A DNA stretch of 64,000 nt from Woeseiaceae bacterium (GCA_021773115.1 JAJFKS010000032.1:124001-188000); one strand, 5' to 3'; counted from the first letter of the stretch, positions 16,969 through 26,314 are shown. Numbers and translations are program-made. The notes: generated by a model not told the origin, from the sequence alone.

Positions 16969-16994
16969 CTGATTAATCGGTGGCTCCGAATCAG
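16969..16994 (+). terminator. weak terminator-like hairpin after the amidohydrolase
   Basis: Arms CTGATT and AATCAG, with an inner CGG/CCG pairing and a three-base bulge, lie 24 bases after the amidohydrolase stop and are followed by TCTTAAAT. The stem is imperfect and the T-tract short. Confidence 0.3.
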
Positions 16995-17053
16995 TCTTAA
17001 ATGCTCGAACGCGGCACTCTACGCAGGCGACCGGGTTTCGGCCTTGTTGGGTT

Positions 17054-18202
17054 TTGTCGTACACTCATCGCCTGGTGACTCGCGTGGACGAACGGCAGAA
17101 TGTTGACTCTCATGTTACCGCTGTGAGCGGGCACAGCATTGATCGCGGCTGGGTACGTTGGGCGATGGACCAGATACTGGCGGACATTAATCGGTCCGCC
17201 GATACTCACCTGATTAAAGTTGAGCTGCCGAAACTGCCGGGTATTCCCTTGTACTTGAAGGATGAGTCCACTCACCCGTCTGGCAGCCTCAAGCATCGTC
17301 TCGCACGCTCACTGTATCTGTACAGTTTGTGCAACGGCAACATTGGCCCGGATACGGCGATTGTTGAGTCATCGTCGGGGTCGACCGCTGTTTCGGAAGC
17401 CTACTTCGCCAAGCTTCTCGGCCTGCGATTTGTCGCCGTTGTTCCCGTTGGAACGGCGCAGGAGAAATTGAAACAGATTCGTTTTTTCGATGGGGAAATC
17501 GAAGAAGCGGCGTTCGCCGATGTCTATGGCCGGGCGGAAGCACTGGCGGCACAGCTCAACGGGCACTACATGGATCAATTCACCTATGCCGAACGCGCAA
17601 CAGACTGGCGTGGCAATAACAACATAGCTGAAAGCCTCTTTTCTCAACTGGCACATGAGTCCCATCCTGTCCCGGACTGGGTGGTGATGAGCGCAGGTAC
17701 GGGTGGAACATCGGCAACACTGGGTCGTTACATTCGATACCGGCCGGAGCTGTTGGAACGTACGAGAATCTGTGTCGTCGATCCGGAAAACTCCGTTTTC
17801 TTCGAAAGCTTTGAGACCGGGAATTCAGATTTGAGAATACAGTCTCGTTCCAGGATTGAAGGTATTGGCCGGCCAAGGGTTGAGGCTTCATTCCTGCCGA
17901 CAGTCATTGATCGAATGCTGAAGGTGCCGGACTCGGCATCAATCGCAACAATTCACTGGCTTGAGGCTGTACTGGGTCGCAAGTGCGGCGGATCGACCGG
18001 GACAAACGTCTACGGCGCGTTGCAACTAATGGCAGAGATGCGGGAGAACGCTTGCGAAGGCAGTGTCGCAACGCTGATTTGCGATGCAGGCGATCGATAC
18101 CTTACGAGCTACTACGACAAAAACTGGATCGACGCTGAAGGTCTTGACTTACAGACGTATTTGACGCGCCTCGAAAACATGACGGGTATCCGCCGACAGT
18201 GA
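17054..18202 (+). CDS. PLP-dependent cysteine synthase-family protein, cysteine desulfhydrase (Cds1)-like
   Basis: This is a fold type II PLP enzyme of up to 382 residues. The PLP lysine lies in HPSGSLKHR, followed by the SSSGSTAVSEA substrate loop and the phosphate-binding glycine loop SAGTGGTSAT. The long form with a C-terminal YYDKNW segment resembles the Cds1-type cysteine desulfhydrases, which release sulfide from L-cysteine, more than O-acetylserine sulfhydrylase. Activity cannot be decided by sequence. The start is uncertain: TTG at 17054, or GTG at 17075 or 17084. Its stop overlaps the folA GTG by 3 bases, so folA is translationally coupled to it. Confidence 0.8.
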   Translation: MSYTHRLVTRVDERQNVDSHVTAVSGHSIDRGWVRWAMDQILADINRSADTHLIKVELPKLPGIPLYLKDESTHPSGSLKHRLARSLYLYSLCNGNIGPDTAIVESSSGSTAVSEAYFAKLLGLRFVAVVPVGTAQEKLKQIRFFDGEIEEAAFADVYGRAEALAAQLNGHYMDQFTYAERATDWRGNNNIAESLFSQLAHESHPVPDWVVMSAGTGGTSATLGRYIRYRPELLERTRICVVDPENSVFFESFETGNSDLRIQSRSRIEGIGRPRVEASFLPTVIDRMLKVPDSASIATIHWLEAVLGRKCGGSTGTNVYGALQLMAEMRENACEGSVATLICDAGDRYLTSYYDKNWIDAEGLDLQTYLTRLENMTGIRRQ

Positions 18203-18780
18203 ATCGCAGCCACCTATCCAGGCCACAGGCGCAGTCTCAGCCCAGAACCATCAGTCTCATTGTCGCGGTGTCAACCAACAACGTCATCGGTGCGCAGGGC
18301 GATTTGCCGTGGCGACTGCCAGCGGATCTGAAGCGTTTCAAGGCGCTGACGATGGGCAAGCCCATCATCATGGGTCGTCTTACCTGGGAGTCGATCGGAC
18401 GGCCGTTACCTGGCCGCAGGAACATCGTCATTACACGCAACAAGGACTTTGATGCAGAGGGATGCGCTGTGGTTGCATCGCCGGCAGAGGCACTACGTGC
18501 CGCAGGTGACGTTGACGAAATCATGATCATTGGTGGCGGCCAGATCTACGATTTGTTCTTGCCGAAAGCCGGGCGCCTGTATCTGACGCGCGTGCACACC
18601 GAGATTGACGGAGATGCGTGGTTTCCCGATGTCGATTCTGAAAGCTGGGAGCTCAAAAGCCTGGAATCACACGCGGCAGGTGACGCTAACGAGTTTGATT
18701 TTGAATTCAGGAATTACGAACGAAATCAACGTTCCGGAACGGCCAGGGACCGTGTTACACCTGCCCTGCAACCTGAATGA
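18199..18780 (+). CDS. folA: dihydrofolate reductase
   Basis: This enzyme reduces dihydrofolate to tetrahydrofolate with NADPH in the cytoplasm. Family motifs are ISLIVAVSTNNVIG, LPWRLPADLKRFK (with the active-site acid in the loop replaced by the usual Asp of PADLKRF), TMGKPIIMGRLTWESIG and IIGGGQIYDLFLP. It is 193 residues, about 30 longer than E. coli FolA because of a roughly 16-residue basic N-terminal extension and a C-terminal tail. The GTG start overlaps the stop of the cysteine synthase-like gene. Its 3' end overlaps convergent apaH by 26 bases, and folA beside apaH is a common gammaproteobacterial arrangement. Confidence 0.93.
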   Translation: MNRSHLSRPQAQSQPRTISLIVAVSTNNVIGAQGDLPWRLPADLKRFKALTMGKPIIMGRLTWESIGRPLPGRRNIVITRNKDFDAEGCAVVASPAEALRAAGDVDEIMIIGGGQIYDLFLPKAGRLYLTRVHTEIDGDAWFPDVDSESWELKSLESHAAGDANEFDFEFRNYERNQRSGTARDRVTPALQPE

Positions 18781-19573
18781 TTCTCGGCAGCCGTTTGTCC
18801 AGTCGCGCAGCCGTTAACTGACGGCCCCAGACACAACCGGTATCCAGACTGATGAGATTGGGTAAGACGATCAGGCCGAGTTGCGACCAGTGACCGAAAA
18901 CGATTCGTGCTTCGGTCAGGGTCGCGTGCTCACCGTCGAACCATGGCTGCAGGTTCTTACGCACCGGCCATGCTCCGCCGCTATGCGAGAAATTTAATTT
19001 TTGCCGTGGCGTCAGCATGCGCATGCGCGTGAGGCAATTGATAATGAAGCGCAGGCGCTTGTAGCCGCTCAGTTTCCCCGACCAGGCGGCGGGCGAATTG
19101 CCGTACATTTGCTCGAGCAACGTCCGATAATCATCACCACGCAATGCCAGCTCAACCTCGGCCGCTCGTGCGAGGGTCTTCTTGACGTTCCATGCCGGGT
19201 GCGTTCCAGCGTGCACGAGCAGCGTCTTGAGGCCCTCATCGAAGTGCGCCAGGGGCCGCTGCCTGAGCCAGTCACAGAGCTCATCAACGTCGGAGGCACG
19301 CAAAACTTTGGCCATTGAATCAAAGCGCCTGGTCGTGGGGATCACGCCGGCCCACAATGCCAGCAAGTGCAGGTCATGGTTGCCCAAAACCGTTATAGCG
19401 GCGTCGCCCAGGCTTTTGACGAAGCGTAGTGTTTTCAGAGACTTGGGGCCGCGGTTGACCAGGTCGCCGACCAGCCAAAGGCGGTCCTTCGACGGCTCAA
19501 AGTTGATTTCATCCAGCAAGTGGCGGAACGGGTCATAACAACCCTGCAAGTCACCGATCGCGTAGATGCCCAC
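18755..19573 (-). CDS. apaH: symmetrical bis(5'-nucleosyl)-tetraphosphatase
   Basis: This enzyme hydrolyses Ap4A symmetrically to two ADP and also removes Np4 caps from RNA. It is a 272-residue calcineurin-type phosphoesterase. The metal-binding motifs are GDLQGC near residues 7-12, GDLVNRGP and GNHDLHLLAL. The start is GTG at 19573; the conserved IYAIGDLQG begins right after it. It is the last gene of the lptD-surA-pdxA-rsmA-apaG-apaH series, 7 bases after apaG, and ends inside the convergent folA gene. Confidence 0.95.
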   Translation of the reverse strand: MGIYAIGDLQGCYDPFRHLLDEINFEPSKDRLWLVGDLVNRGPKSLKTLRFVKSLGDAAITVLGNHDLHLLALWAGVIPTTRRFDSMAKVLRASDVDELCDWLRQRPLAHFDEGLKTLLVHAGTHPAWNVKKTLARAAEVELALRGDDYRTLLEQMYGNSPAAWSGKLSGYKRLRFIINCLTRMRMLTPRQKLNFSHSGGAWPVRKNLQPWFDGEHATLTEARIVFGHWSQLGLIVLPNLISLDTGCVWGRQLTAARLDKRLPRIIQVAGQV

Positions 19574-19580
19574 CGTGCAA

Positions 19581-19961
19581 CTAGTTCAACAGTCCGGGAA
19601 CCGCGAGTGTGAACGGTGCGATCGGCGCATCAAATGCAATACCGTCGTCGGCTTCCATTCGGTAAAGACCCTGCATCGCACCAACCGGTGTTTCCAGAAT
19701 CGCACCGCTGGAGTAGCGAAACATTTCGCCGGGGTTGAGGTGCGGTTGTTCGCCGACGACGCCGTCGCCGCTGACCTCCTGAACCTTTCCGTTCGCGTCC
19801 GTGATTACCCAGTGACGGCTTATCAACTGTGCGGCGACATCGCCGCTGTTGGTTATCGTGATGGTATAGGCGAAAACGTAGCGATCGGAATCGGGTTCCG
19901 ACTGTTCATCGATGTAACTCGTCGCGACGTGAATGTTGATATTGCAGTGCTTGTGATCCAT
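19581..19961 (-). CDS. apaG: ApaG protein
   Basis: This is a small immunoglobulin-like fold protein of 126 residues. Typical features are YVFAYTITITN, SRHWVITDANG, VVGEQPHLNPGE and PVGAMQGLYRM. Its biochemical role is poorly known; it binds nucleotides or pyrophosphate in some species and is nearly always next to apaH. The gene begins 9 bases after rsmA and ends 7 bases before apaH, within the same operon. Confidence 0.95.
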   Translation of the reverse strand: MDHKHCNINIHVATSYIDEQSEPDSDRYVFAYTITITNSGDVAAQLISRHWVITDANGKVQEVSGDGVVGEQPHLNPGEMFRYSSGAILETPVGAMQGLYRMEADDGIAFDAPIAPFTLAVPGLLN

Positions 19962-19970
19962 CGCGATATC

Positions 19971-20753
19971 CTAAAGTAAGGAAGTGGACAGATGATTGCT
20001 GAGTTCGACGTATTTGTCGATGCTGATCTGCTCAGGTCGCAAGCCGGGGTCGATACCAACGGCTTCAAAATCGACTAATTCCGCCTGCTCGCGCAATGCG
20101 TTACGGATTGTCTTGCGGCGTTTCATGAATGCGGCTGACACGATGGATGCCAGTAATGTCGAATCCTGAATGTCAAAAGCGTTCGACGGCAGCGGGTCGA
20201 GTCGCACAACGGCCGACATGACATCGGGCGGCGGATCAAAGGCAGACTTATCAACGTCAAAGAGCGATTCGATGTTGAGATGGCAGCCGAGCATGATGCC
20301 AAGTCGGCCATAGGTCTTGCTACCCGGACCGGCGGCCATTCGGTCGACCACTTCCTTTTGCAGCATAAAATGCATGTCGACAATGCTGTCACGGAAATTC
20401 AGCAGATGAAAAAGCAGCGGCGTCGAAATGTTGTACGGCAGATTGCCGACGATGCGCAGGCGGTCACCGAGCGACGCGAAATCGAATGACAATGCATCGG
20501 CCTGATGAATCGTAACGTTGGGGTTATCGGCATACTGGTGGCGTAATACGGCAACCAGGTTGCGATCGAGTTCGACCGCATGCAAATGACCCGAACTGGC
20601 GGCAAGTGAATTCGTAATCGCACCGCGCCCGGGACCAATTTCAACGACGACGTCGTCCTTGGTCGCGTGTATCGCGCGCAAAATGGCGTCAGTGACACCG
20701 GGGTCCGTCAGGAAGTGCTGACCGAAACGCTTTTTGGCGCGATGGCCTGGCAT
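19971..20753 (-). CDS. rsmA: 16S rRNA (adenine1518/1519-N6)-dimethyltransferase
   Basis: This enzyme dimethylates two adjacent adenines in the 3'-terminal hairpin of 16S rRNA during small-subunit maturation. It has 260 residues. The SAM-binding motif VEIGPGRGAIT and the catalytic motif IVGNLPYNIS are clear, and the KKRFGQHFL N-terminus is characteristic. The ATG overlaps the TAA of pdxA (TAATG), so translation is coupled. Confidence 0.96.
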   Translation of the reverse strand: MPGHRAKKRFGQHFLTDPGVTDAILRAIHATKDDVVVEIGPGRGAITNSLAASSGHLHAVELDRNLVAVLRHQYADNPNVTIHQADALSFDFASLGDRLRIVGNLPYNISTPLLFHLLNFRDSIVDMHFMLQKEVVDRMAAGPGSKTYGRLGIMLGCHLNIESLFDVDKSAFDPPPDVMSAVVRLDPLPSNAFDIQDSTLLASIVSAAFMKRRKTIRNALREQAELVDFEAVGIDPGLRPEQISIDKYVELSNHLSTSLL

Positions 20754-21655
20754 TATCGCGACGCCATTTCGATCGCCAGTTCAACCGCAGCGATAAGGCT
20801 CCCGGGATCGGCTTTGCCCTTGCCGGCAATGTCGAACGCTGTGCCGTGATCGACCGAGGTGCGAATGATGGGTAGACCCAGCGTGACATTGACGGCGTGC
20901 CCGAAGCCGGCGTACTTGATGACCGGCAAGCCCTGATCGTGGTACATCGCGAGTACCGCATCGCAATGTCCTGCAGCCGGTGTGAATGCAGTGTCGGCGG
21001 GTAGCGGACCGCGCAAATTGATTCCGCGTCGCTGCATGGCTTTAATGGCCGGGGCGATGACGGCTTCATCTTCGCTGCCGAGGTGACCGCTTTCACCGGC
21101 ATGCGGGTTCAGGCCACAAACAATGATTTCAGGCTCAGCAATGCCGAAGCGAGATTTCAGACCGGCGTGCAGAACGCCGATGACGTGGATCAAGCGGTCC
21201 GTCGTTATGTACTCGGGAACGTCCCGGAGTGGCAGGTGGGTGCTCGCCAGCGCAACTCGCAGGTCACCTGCCACCAATAACATGACGGGCAGGTCCGTGT
21301 CGGTGAGTTCCGCAAGAAACTCCGTGTGCCCGGTGAATGCAACTCCGGAGGCAGCGATGATGTTCTTGGCAAGTGGTGCCGTTACCAACGCCGAGAAACG
21401 ACCGTCGACGCAGCCCTCGACAGCCATTGTCAGGCCATTGAGCAGGGCGGGCGCGTTCGCTGAATTGGGCTGCCCTGGTGCAACCCGCACCGGGAAGGGT
21501 ATATCGATAATCTGCAGGCGATCGTCGAGCAGGGATGCATCACCAATAACGACAATGTCAGACGCGAACGCCGAATCGGCCAGTGCATTGCAAAGCTCCG
21601 GCCCGATACCGGCTGGCTCGCCGGCTGTGACTACAAGGGGTTTATCAAGCGCCAC
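20753..21655 (-). CDS. pdxA: 4-hydroxythreonine-4-phosphate dehydrogenase
   Basis: This enzyme carries out the NAD-dependent step of the DXP-dependent route to pyridoxal phosphate, giving 3-amino-2-oxopropyl phosphate. It has 300 residues, slightly shorter than E. coli PdxA. Motifs are TAGEPAGIGPE at the N-terminus, GHTEFLAEL, CGLNPHAGE and MYHDQGLPVIKY, including metal-binding histidines. The start is GTG at 21655. It lies between surA and rsmA in the conserved order. Confidence 0.95.
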   Translation of the reverse strand: MALDKPLVVTAGEPAGIGPELCNALADSAFASDIVVIGDASLLDDRLQIIDIPFPVRVAPGQPNSANAPALLNGLTMAVEGCVDGRFSALVTAPLAKNIIAASGVAFTGHTEFLAELTDTDLPVMLLVAGDLRVALASTHLPLRDVPEYITTDRLIHVIGVLHAGLKSRFGIAEPEIIVCGLNPHAGESGHLGSEDEAVIAPAIKAMQRRGINLRGPLPADTAFTPAAGHCDAVLAMYHDQGLPVIKYAGFGHAVNVTLGLPIIRTSVDHGTAFDIAGKGKADPGSLIAAVELAIEMASR

Positions 21656-21670
21656 ATCGTTTACGCGAGT

Positions 21671-22975
21671 TTAGATGCGCGAGTCGACGAAAGCCTCGTC
21701 ACGCATGCGCTGCAACCAGAGCAGCGTCTCTTCTTCCTGCTTGCCGTTGCGGATGCGGACGACACAATTGCGTTTCTTGATCTCGTCCGTGTTGTCGAAA
21801 ACACGGCGATCCAGGACTTCCAGGACATGCCAACCAAACTGGGTACGAAACGGTGCTGTGATCGTGTTGAGCTCCGCCGCTTCAGCAGCTGCCCTGAACT
21901 CAGGCGCATATGCTGAGGTTTCTGACCAGCCAAGATCACCGCCCAGGTTCGCTGAGCCCGGATCATCCGACAACAGTTTTGCTTGTTCGCCAAACTCTGC
22001 ACCGGCTTCAATTGCCTCGACCGCGTCTTCGAGTCGCTGCTTCGCCGTAGCATCGTCGATGATCTCGTTAGGCGAAATAAGGATATGACGAATCTTCGAC
22101 TGGTTAATCTCACTGCGCTCAACCGCGCTGCGCAAGTCGTCAACTTTGACAATGTGCAGACTGTTCGAGGTTCGAAACGGCTGGGAAATATCGCCAGCCT
22201 TCATGTCTTGCAGAACGTTCGTAAAAATTGACGGTACTTGCTGGCCGTTTAGCCAGCCGAGTGAGCCACCTTCCAGTGCGCTTGGGCCTTCGGAATGACG
22301 CGCGGCCAACTGCCGGAAATCGGCACCGTCCTGAAGACGTTGATAAATTTCATTTGCCTCGGCTTCAATAGCGGCAACGACTTCCGCGCTGGCACCTTCG
22401 CTGATCGGCATCAATATGTGCGATAGCTGCCAGTCCGAATTGACGACAACGTTCGTTTCGAGGTCAGTAATACACTGCGCGATTTCACGATCCGAGACGC
22501 GGATGTTGCGCAGCACCTCAATGCCTTTCAGTTCGTTTAGCGTGAGCTCTTCACGCAGTCCTTCGCGAAATTCGGCATAGTCGACGCCGTCCTCAGCCAG
22601 CATCGCAGGGATGTCTTCGAAGCGAACCTGATTCTGATCGGCCAGTCGCTGGATGGCGCCATTGACGACCTGATCCGAAATCTGTGCGGCCAGGCCGATG
22701 CGATTGGCGCGTTGCATTTGAATTTCGTTGACAATCAGTCGCTCGAGAACCTGCTCGCGCAAAATATTTTCAGGCGGCAACTGCATGTTCTGGCGCTCGG
22801 CGTTCACGCGGATCGATTCCAGCTGCTTCTCAAACTGGCTCTTCAAGACAACGCCTTCGTTAACCACAGCAGCGACGCCATCGAGAAATTCACCCGTTTC
22901 AGAGAGTTCGTCGGCGACTGCCACAGGCGCAGCGACCAATGCGACGATTGCGCATAAGTAATTAATTTTCAACAC
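21671..22975 (-). CDS. surA: periplasmic chaperone / peptidyl-prolyl isomerase SurA
   Basis: SurA escorts unfolded outer-membrane proteins, including LptD, through the periplasm. It is 434 residues. The signal peptide ends at AVA before DELS. An N-terminal SurA domain (about 25-150) is followed by two parvulin domains (about 175-275 and 285-385, each with a GGDLGW- or GGSLGW-type motif and a C-terminal GWHVLEV or SLHIVKV), then a C-terminal helix. It lies 6 bases after lptD, its most dependent client. Confidence 0.96.
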   Translation of the reverse strand: MLKINYLCAIVALVAAPVAVADELSETGEFLDGVAAVVNEGVVLKSQFEKQLESIRVNAERQNMQLPPENILREQVLERLIVNEIQMQRANRIGLAAQISDQVVNGAIQRLADQNQVRFEDIPAMLAEDGVDYAEFREGLREELTLNELKGIEVLRNIRVSDREIAQCITDLETNVVVNSDWQLSHILMPISEGASAEVVAAIEAEANEIYQRLQDGADFRQLAARHSEGPSALEGGSLGWLNGQQVPSIFTNVLQDMKAGDISQPFRTSNSLHIVKVDDLRSAVERSEINQSKIRHILISPNEIIDDATAKQRLEDAVEAIEAGAEFGEQAKLLSDDPGSANLGGDLGWSETSAYAPEFRAAAEAAELNTITAPFRTQFGWHVLEVLDRRVFDNTDEIKKRNCVVRIRNGKQEEETLLWLQRMRDEAFVDSRI

Positions 22976-22981
22976 TATTTG

Positions 22982-25174
22982 TTACCGAAGATCCGCAGAA
23001 TAGCCAAGAATACCACGTTCGAGGAGTTTGTCAGCAGCTGTGCCGACGCTCGTCATTCCTTTCAATACCAATTGCAGACCGAAGGAGGAATCACGAGTTC
23101 CATCACGTGTGGAAATATGTCGCCGTGAAACGAGTCTTAATCCCCAGCAGCAGCTCTCATATTCAATGCCGAAAAACTGTTCGAGCACGGCCTCGTCTCG
23201 CAGCGAGTAATTGTAGCGCCCGACAAAATTCCATTGTGAAGCAATCGGCCATGACCACGACAGGTCGCCCTGTTCCAATGAACCTCTGCGAAAACGATAC
23301 GCAAGGTTGAGAACCTTGTTGTCAGCAGGGCGGTATTGCAGTCGGGCTTCGGATTTCGTTGTATCCGATCCCCATTGGTGTCCAAAGGCCAAGTTGATGT
23401 TCTTGAGCACCGACAATCGAAGTTGGGCGATGTAATCGGATGTCCCTTCCGTCGCGGTGGCAAGGCCCGGCAACGTGACCATGCGACTATCGTAATAGCG
23501 GGTTTGGCCAATCGTCGCGCTCAGGACTTCGCGTCCTGTTTCAAGGTCGAGTACTCGTGTCGTGATACCCGCGCTGAGTTGCTCGGTATCGCCGATGCGA
23601 TCAATTCCGAGGTAGCGGTTCTTGCGATACAGCTGCACGAGGTTGATGTCCGGCAGGATCGTATCGAATACCGGAAAATCGTCCTGATCGCGAAACGGAA
23701 TACTTACGTACAGCAGTCGTGGCTCGATCGTTTGCACGCGATTGGAATTGGTCAGTCCGCGCTCCAGGATCAGTCCCATGTCCAAACTCGAAATTGGCAC
23801 GTGGCGCGAATGCGTCGTCGGCGCACCGGGCAGCGTATCCAACAGATCGTATTCTGTGTAGTCATACTCGATTGCCGGTTTGATGAACCAACCAGGCCCT
23901 TCCAGACCCAACTCGACTCGCGGCGTTAGGTTATAGCGCCAGCCTGTGACGCCCACATCGCGATCGAAATTGACGACCTCGCCGTCAACGCCGAACCGTA
24001 GCCCGATCGGTAGACCCCAAAGCCCGCTTACCGCGATTTGTGGCAGTCGCTGGTAGGGTTCCATATCAGGAAGGATAGCGTCGTCGATCGTCTGGTAGTC
24101 TTGTACCTGCGCGAGCATCGTGAGGTTTCGAGAGTAATAGTCGAACCGTACGCTGCGATTCAGGTGAGTAATGCTTGAGAGGCTGAGGCTGCCACCGAGG
24201 TCTTCGTAATACTGGCTGTCCGAGACTTCACTGAAACTGATCTGGTTGCGCCAGCCATTGCCAAACAAGGTTCGATGATCAAAGCGGAGCTGATGGCGTG
24301 ACTCGTTGATGATGTCATCGTCCGGCAAGTAATCCGCGATCACAGCGCCACTGTTGCGATACGTCAGGTATCGAAACTCGGTTGCGATTTGCAGTCCCCG
24401 ACTCGTCAGCAAACGAGGCGTAATGGTGGCGTCGTAATTGGGCGCAATATTCCAGTACCATGGAGCACGCAATTCGTTGCCGCTTCGGCCTGAGCTGCCA
24501 ATCTCCGGCGTCAACATGCCGGACTTGCGCGCGTCGCCGATTGGAAACGACAAGTACGGTGCGTACAAAATCGGCACGCCCTTGAATTTGAGCTTCATTC
24601 CTTTGGCTGTGCCAACGCCGTTGCGCGTATCGAGCTTGATCGAACGACCCTGCATCAACCAGTCTTCGGACCCGGGCGGGCAGGTTGTGTACTCAACTTT
24701 GTCGAGCATGAGTGTGCCATTCTGGTTAATCTCTGCCGCCTCGGCGGCACCGCGTGAGTTGCTGCCCCCCAATGAAAATTCGGCACCCTCGAAACGAATA
24801 CGTCCAGTCAGGTACGCAAACTCGGCGGAGTTACTCAATATTTGTGTGCCTGGGTCCTCGTAGCGAACATCGCCCTCCAGAAGCAATGCCTGGGTCTCAG
24901 GAACATAGCGCGCAGAGTTTGCACCGGCCAGCTTGTCATCGCGGCGCAACAGCACGCCGCCGGACATGCTGGCGGTCGGATATTCACCGAGTTGCGCTTC
25001 CACGTGGCCGGCCTCTAGCTCGATTGTGGCAGGATTGCGCAGCGTGTTGGCGGCGAGGAAGGGGTCGGCGCCTGCCGACTCGAGCAATGATGTATGGCAG
25101 GATAACGGCTCGTCGGCGCCAGCGTTCACGGCAGCCAGCAGCAGGCACGCGGAAATCAGAGGTTTGGAAGACAA
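22982..25174 (-). CDS. lptD: LPS-assembly outer-membrane protein LptD
   Basis: LptD is the beta-barrel that inserts lipopolysaccharide into the outer leaflet, with the lipoprotein LptE as plug. It is 730 residues. A signal peptide (about 1-21, ending near NAGA) is followed by an OstA-type jellyroll (about 45-190) and the large barrel. Cysteines flank the two domains (Cys25 near the N-terminus, a CC pair near the C-terminal end), consistent with the disulfides needed for function. The start codon is TTG at 25174; no ATG or GTG lies between the upstream in-frame stop and the signal peptide. It heads the operon and is divergent from amgK. Confidence 0.94.
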   Translation of the reverse strand: MSSKPLISACLLLAAVNAGADEPLSCHTSLLESAGADPFLAANTLRNPATIELEAGHVEAQLGEYPTASMSGGVLLRRDDKLAGANSARYVPETQALLLEGDVRYEDPGTQILSNSAEFAYLTGRIRFEGAEFSLGGSNSRGAAEAAEINQNGTLMLDKVEYTTCPPGSEDWLMQGRSIKLDTRNGVGTAKGMKLKFKGVPILYAPYLSFPIGDARKSGMLTPEIGSSGRSGNELRAPWYWNIAPNYDATITPRLLTSRGLQIATEFRYLTYRNSGAVIADYLPDDDIINESRHQLRFDHRTLFGNGWRNQISFSEVSDSQYYEDLGGSLSLSSITHLNRSVRFDYYSRNLTMLAQVQDYQTIDDAILPDMEPYQRLPQIAVSGLWGLPIGLRFGVDGEVVNFDRDVGVTGWRYNLTPRVELGLEGPGWFIKPAIEYDYTEYDLLDTLPGAPTTHSRHVPISSLDMGLILERGLTNSNRVQTIEPRLLYVSIPFRDQDDFPVFDTILPDINLVQLYRKNRYLGIDRIGDTEQLSAGITTRVLDLETGREVLSATIGQTRYYDSRMVTLPGLATATEGTSDYIAQLRLSVLKNINLAFGHQWGSDTTKSEARLQYRPADNKVLNLAYRFRRGSLEQGDLSWSWPIASQWNFVGRYNYSLRDEAVLEQFFGIEYESCCWGLRLVSRRHISTRDGTRDSSFGLQLVLKGMTSVGTAADKLLERGILGYSADLR

Positions 25175-25278
25175 ATCGCTGTTCGGATCAATTGTCGGCC
25201 GAAGCCATTAGGGACCGGATATTATCAGGCATTCTTATTTGTTACCTTCGCATAGTTTTCTAAGTGCTTCAACGCGTT

Positions 25279-25284
25279 ACGGAG
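25279..25284 (+). promoter_or_regulatory. ribosome-binding site pointing to an ATC start for amgK
   Basis: ACGGAG sits 7 bases before an in-frame ATC at 25292. There is no ATG, GTG or TTG in frame between the upstream stop (25253) and the conserved N-terminal helix, so this site is the best clue to where translation begins. Confidence 0.45.
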
Positions 25285-25291
25285 ATCCAAG

Positions 25292-26314
25292 ATCAATCAA
25301 TCCGACCCCGCCACCGACAAGCGCCTGGCTGCTCTCAAAGACTGGATCAATGGCATTGATGTGGTGTGTGGCGCCGTTCCCGTGCTGGCATTCGCGGATG
25401 CCAGCTTTCGGCGCTACTTTCGATTGCGTAAAGCGGGCAAAAGTTTCATCGCAATGGATGCGCCGCCGGGATCAGAGGACTGTTTGCCCTTTGTGACCAT
25501 TGCAGAGTATTTGCAGGCGATGCAACTGACGGCGCCGAGGGTCATTGAAGCGGATATCGAAAATGGCTTCCTGTTGCTGTCAGATCTCGGCATCGAACAA
25601 TACCTTGAGCGACTGCAACGTCGTCCGGCCTTGGCCGAGTCCATGTATCGCGATGCAACCGATGCATTATTGGGGATGCAAAAAAGAGGTGTCGAGTATC
25701 AGGGTTCATTGCCGCCATACGACGAGAAGCTGCTGGCTTTTGAATTGTCACTATTTCGAGACTGGTTGTGTGGCACTCACCTCGAATTCATGTTCAGCGC
25801 GGCAGATGAAGCTCAGTGGCAATCCTGTTGCGAGCTGTTGGTGGCTAACGCAACAGAGCAGCCACAGGTTTTTGTTCATCGTGATTTTCACTCGCGCAAT
25901 TTGATGGTGTTGAAGCAGGATAATCCCGGCATCCTGGATTTTCAGGATGCGGTTGAGGGTCCGTTCACCTACGATCTGGTGTCGCTGTTGAAGGATTGTT
26001 ACGTGAGTTGGCCCGCGGACAAGGTACGAGAGTGGGCGCTCAATTTTTATGCACAGCTTAGCGAGCAAACACGCGAGTTGATTGACGAGAAGCGCTTTCT
26101 CCGGTACTTCGAATTAATGGGTGTTCAGCGCCACCTGAAGGCGGCGGGTATTTTTTGCCGCCTCTGTCATCGTGATGGCAAGGCTGGCTATCTTGCCGAT
26201 GTGCCACGAGCGCTCGAATATATTATCGAAGTGGGTCCTCGGTATCCCGAGCTCGGATTTCTGACGCACCTGATCGGCGAGCGGATACTGCCGCACTGGG
26301 ACGCGAACCGGTAA
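25292..26314 (+). CDS. amgK: N-acetylmuramate/N-acetylglucosamine anomeric kinase
   Basis: AmgK phosphorylates MurNAc at C1 in the cell-wall recycling route that bypasses fosfomycin-sensitive synthesis. It is an aminoglycoside phosphotransferase-type kinase. DASFRRYFRL lies near the N-terminus, the catalytic loop is VHRDFHSRNLM and the metal motif is ILDFQDA. The first canonical start in frame is GTG at 25361, but the frame is open and family-like before it (a helix with KRLAALKDWI). A ribosome site precedes an ATC at 25292, giving 340 residues, close to the family length. The start has therefore mutated, is non-canonical, or holds a sequence error. Its usual partner murU follows directly and is broken. 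Confidence 0.85.
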   Translation: MNQSDPATDKRLAALKDWINGIDVVCGAVPVLAFADASFRRYFRLRKAGKSFIAMDAPPGSEDCLPFVTIAEYLQAMQLTAPRVIEADIENGFLLLSDLGIEQYLERLQRRPALAESMYRDATDALLGMQKRGVEYQGSLPPYDEKLLAFELSLFRDWLCGTHLEFMFSAADEAQWQSCCELLVANATEQPQVFVHRDFHSRNLMVLKQDNPGILDFQDAVEGPFTYDLVSLLKDCYVSWPADKVREWALNFYAQLSEQTRELIDEKRFLRYFELMGVQRHLKAAGIFCRLCHRDGKAGYLADVPRALEYIIEVGPRYPELGFLTHLIGERILPHWDANR

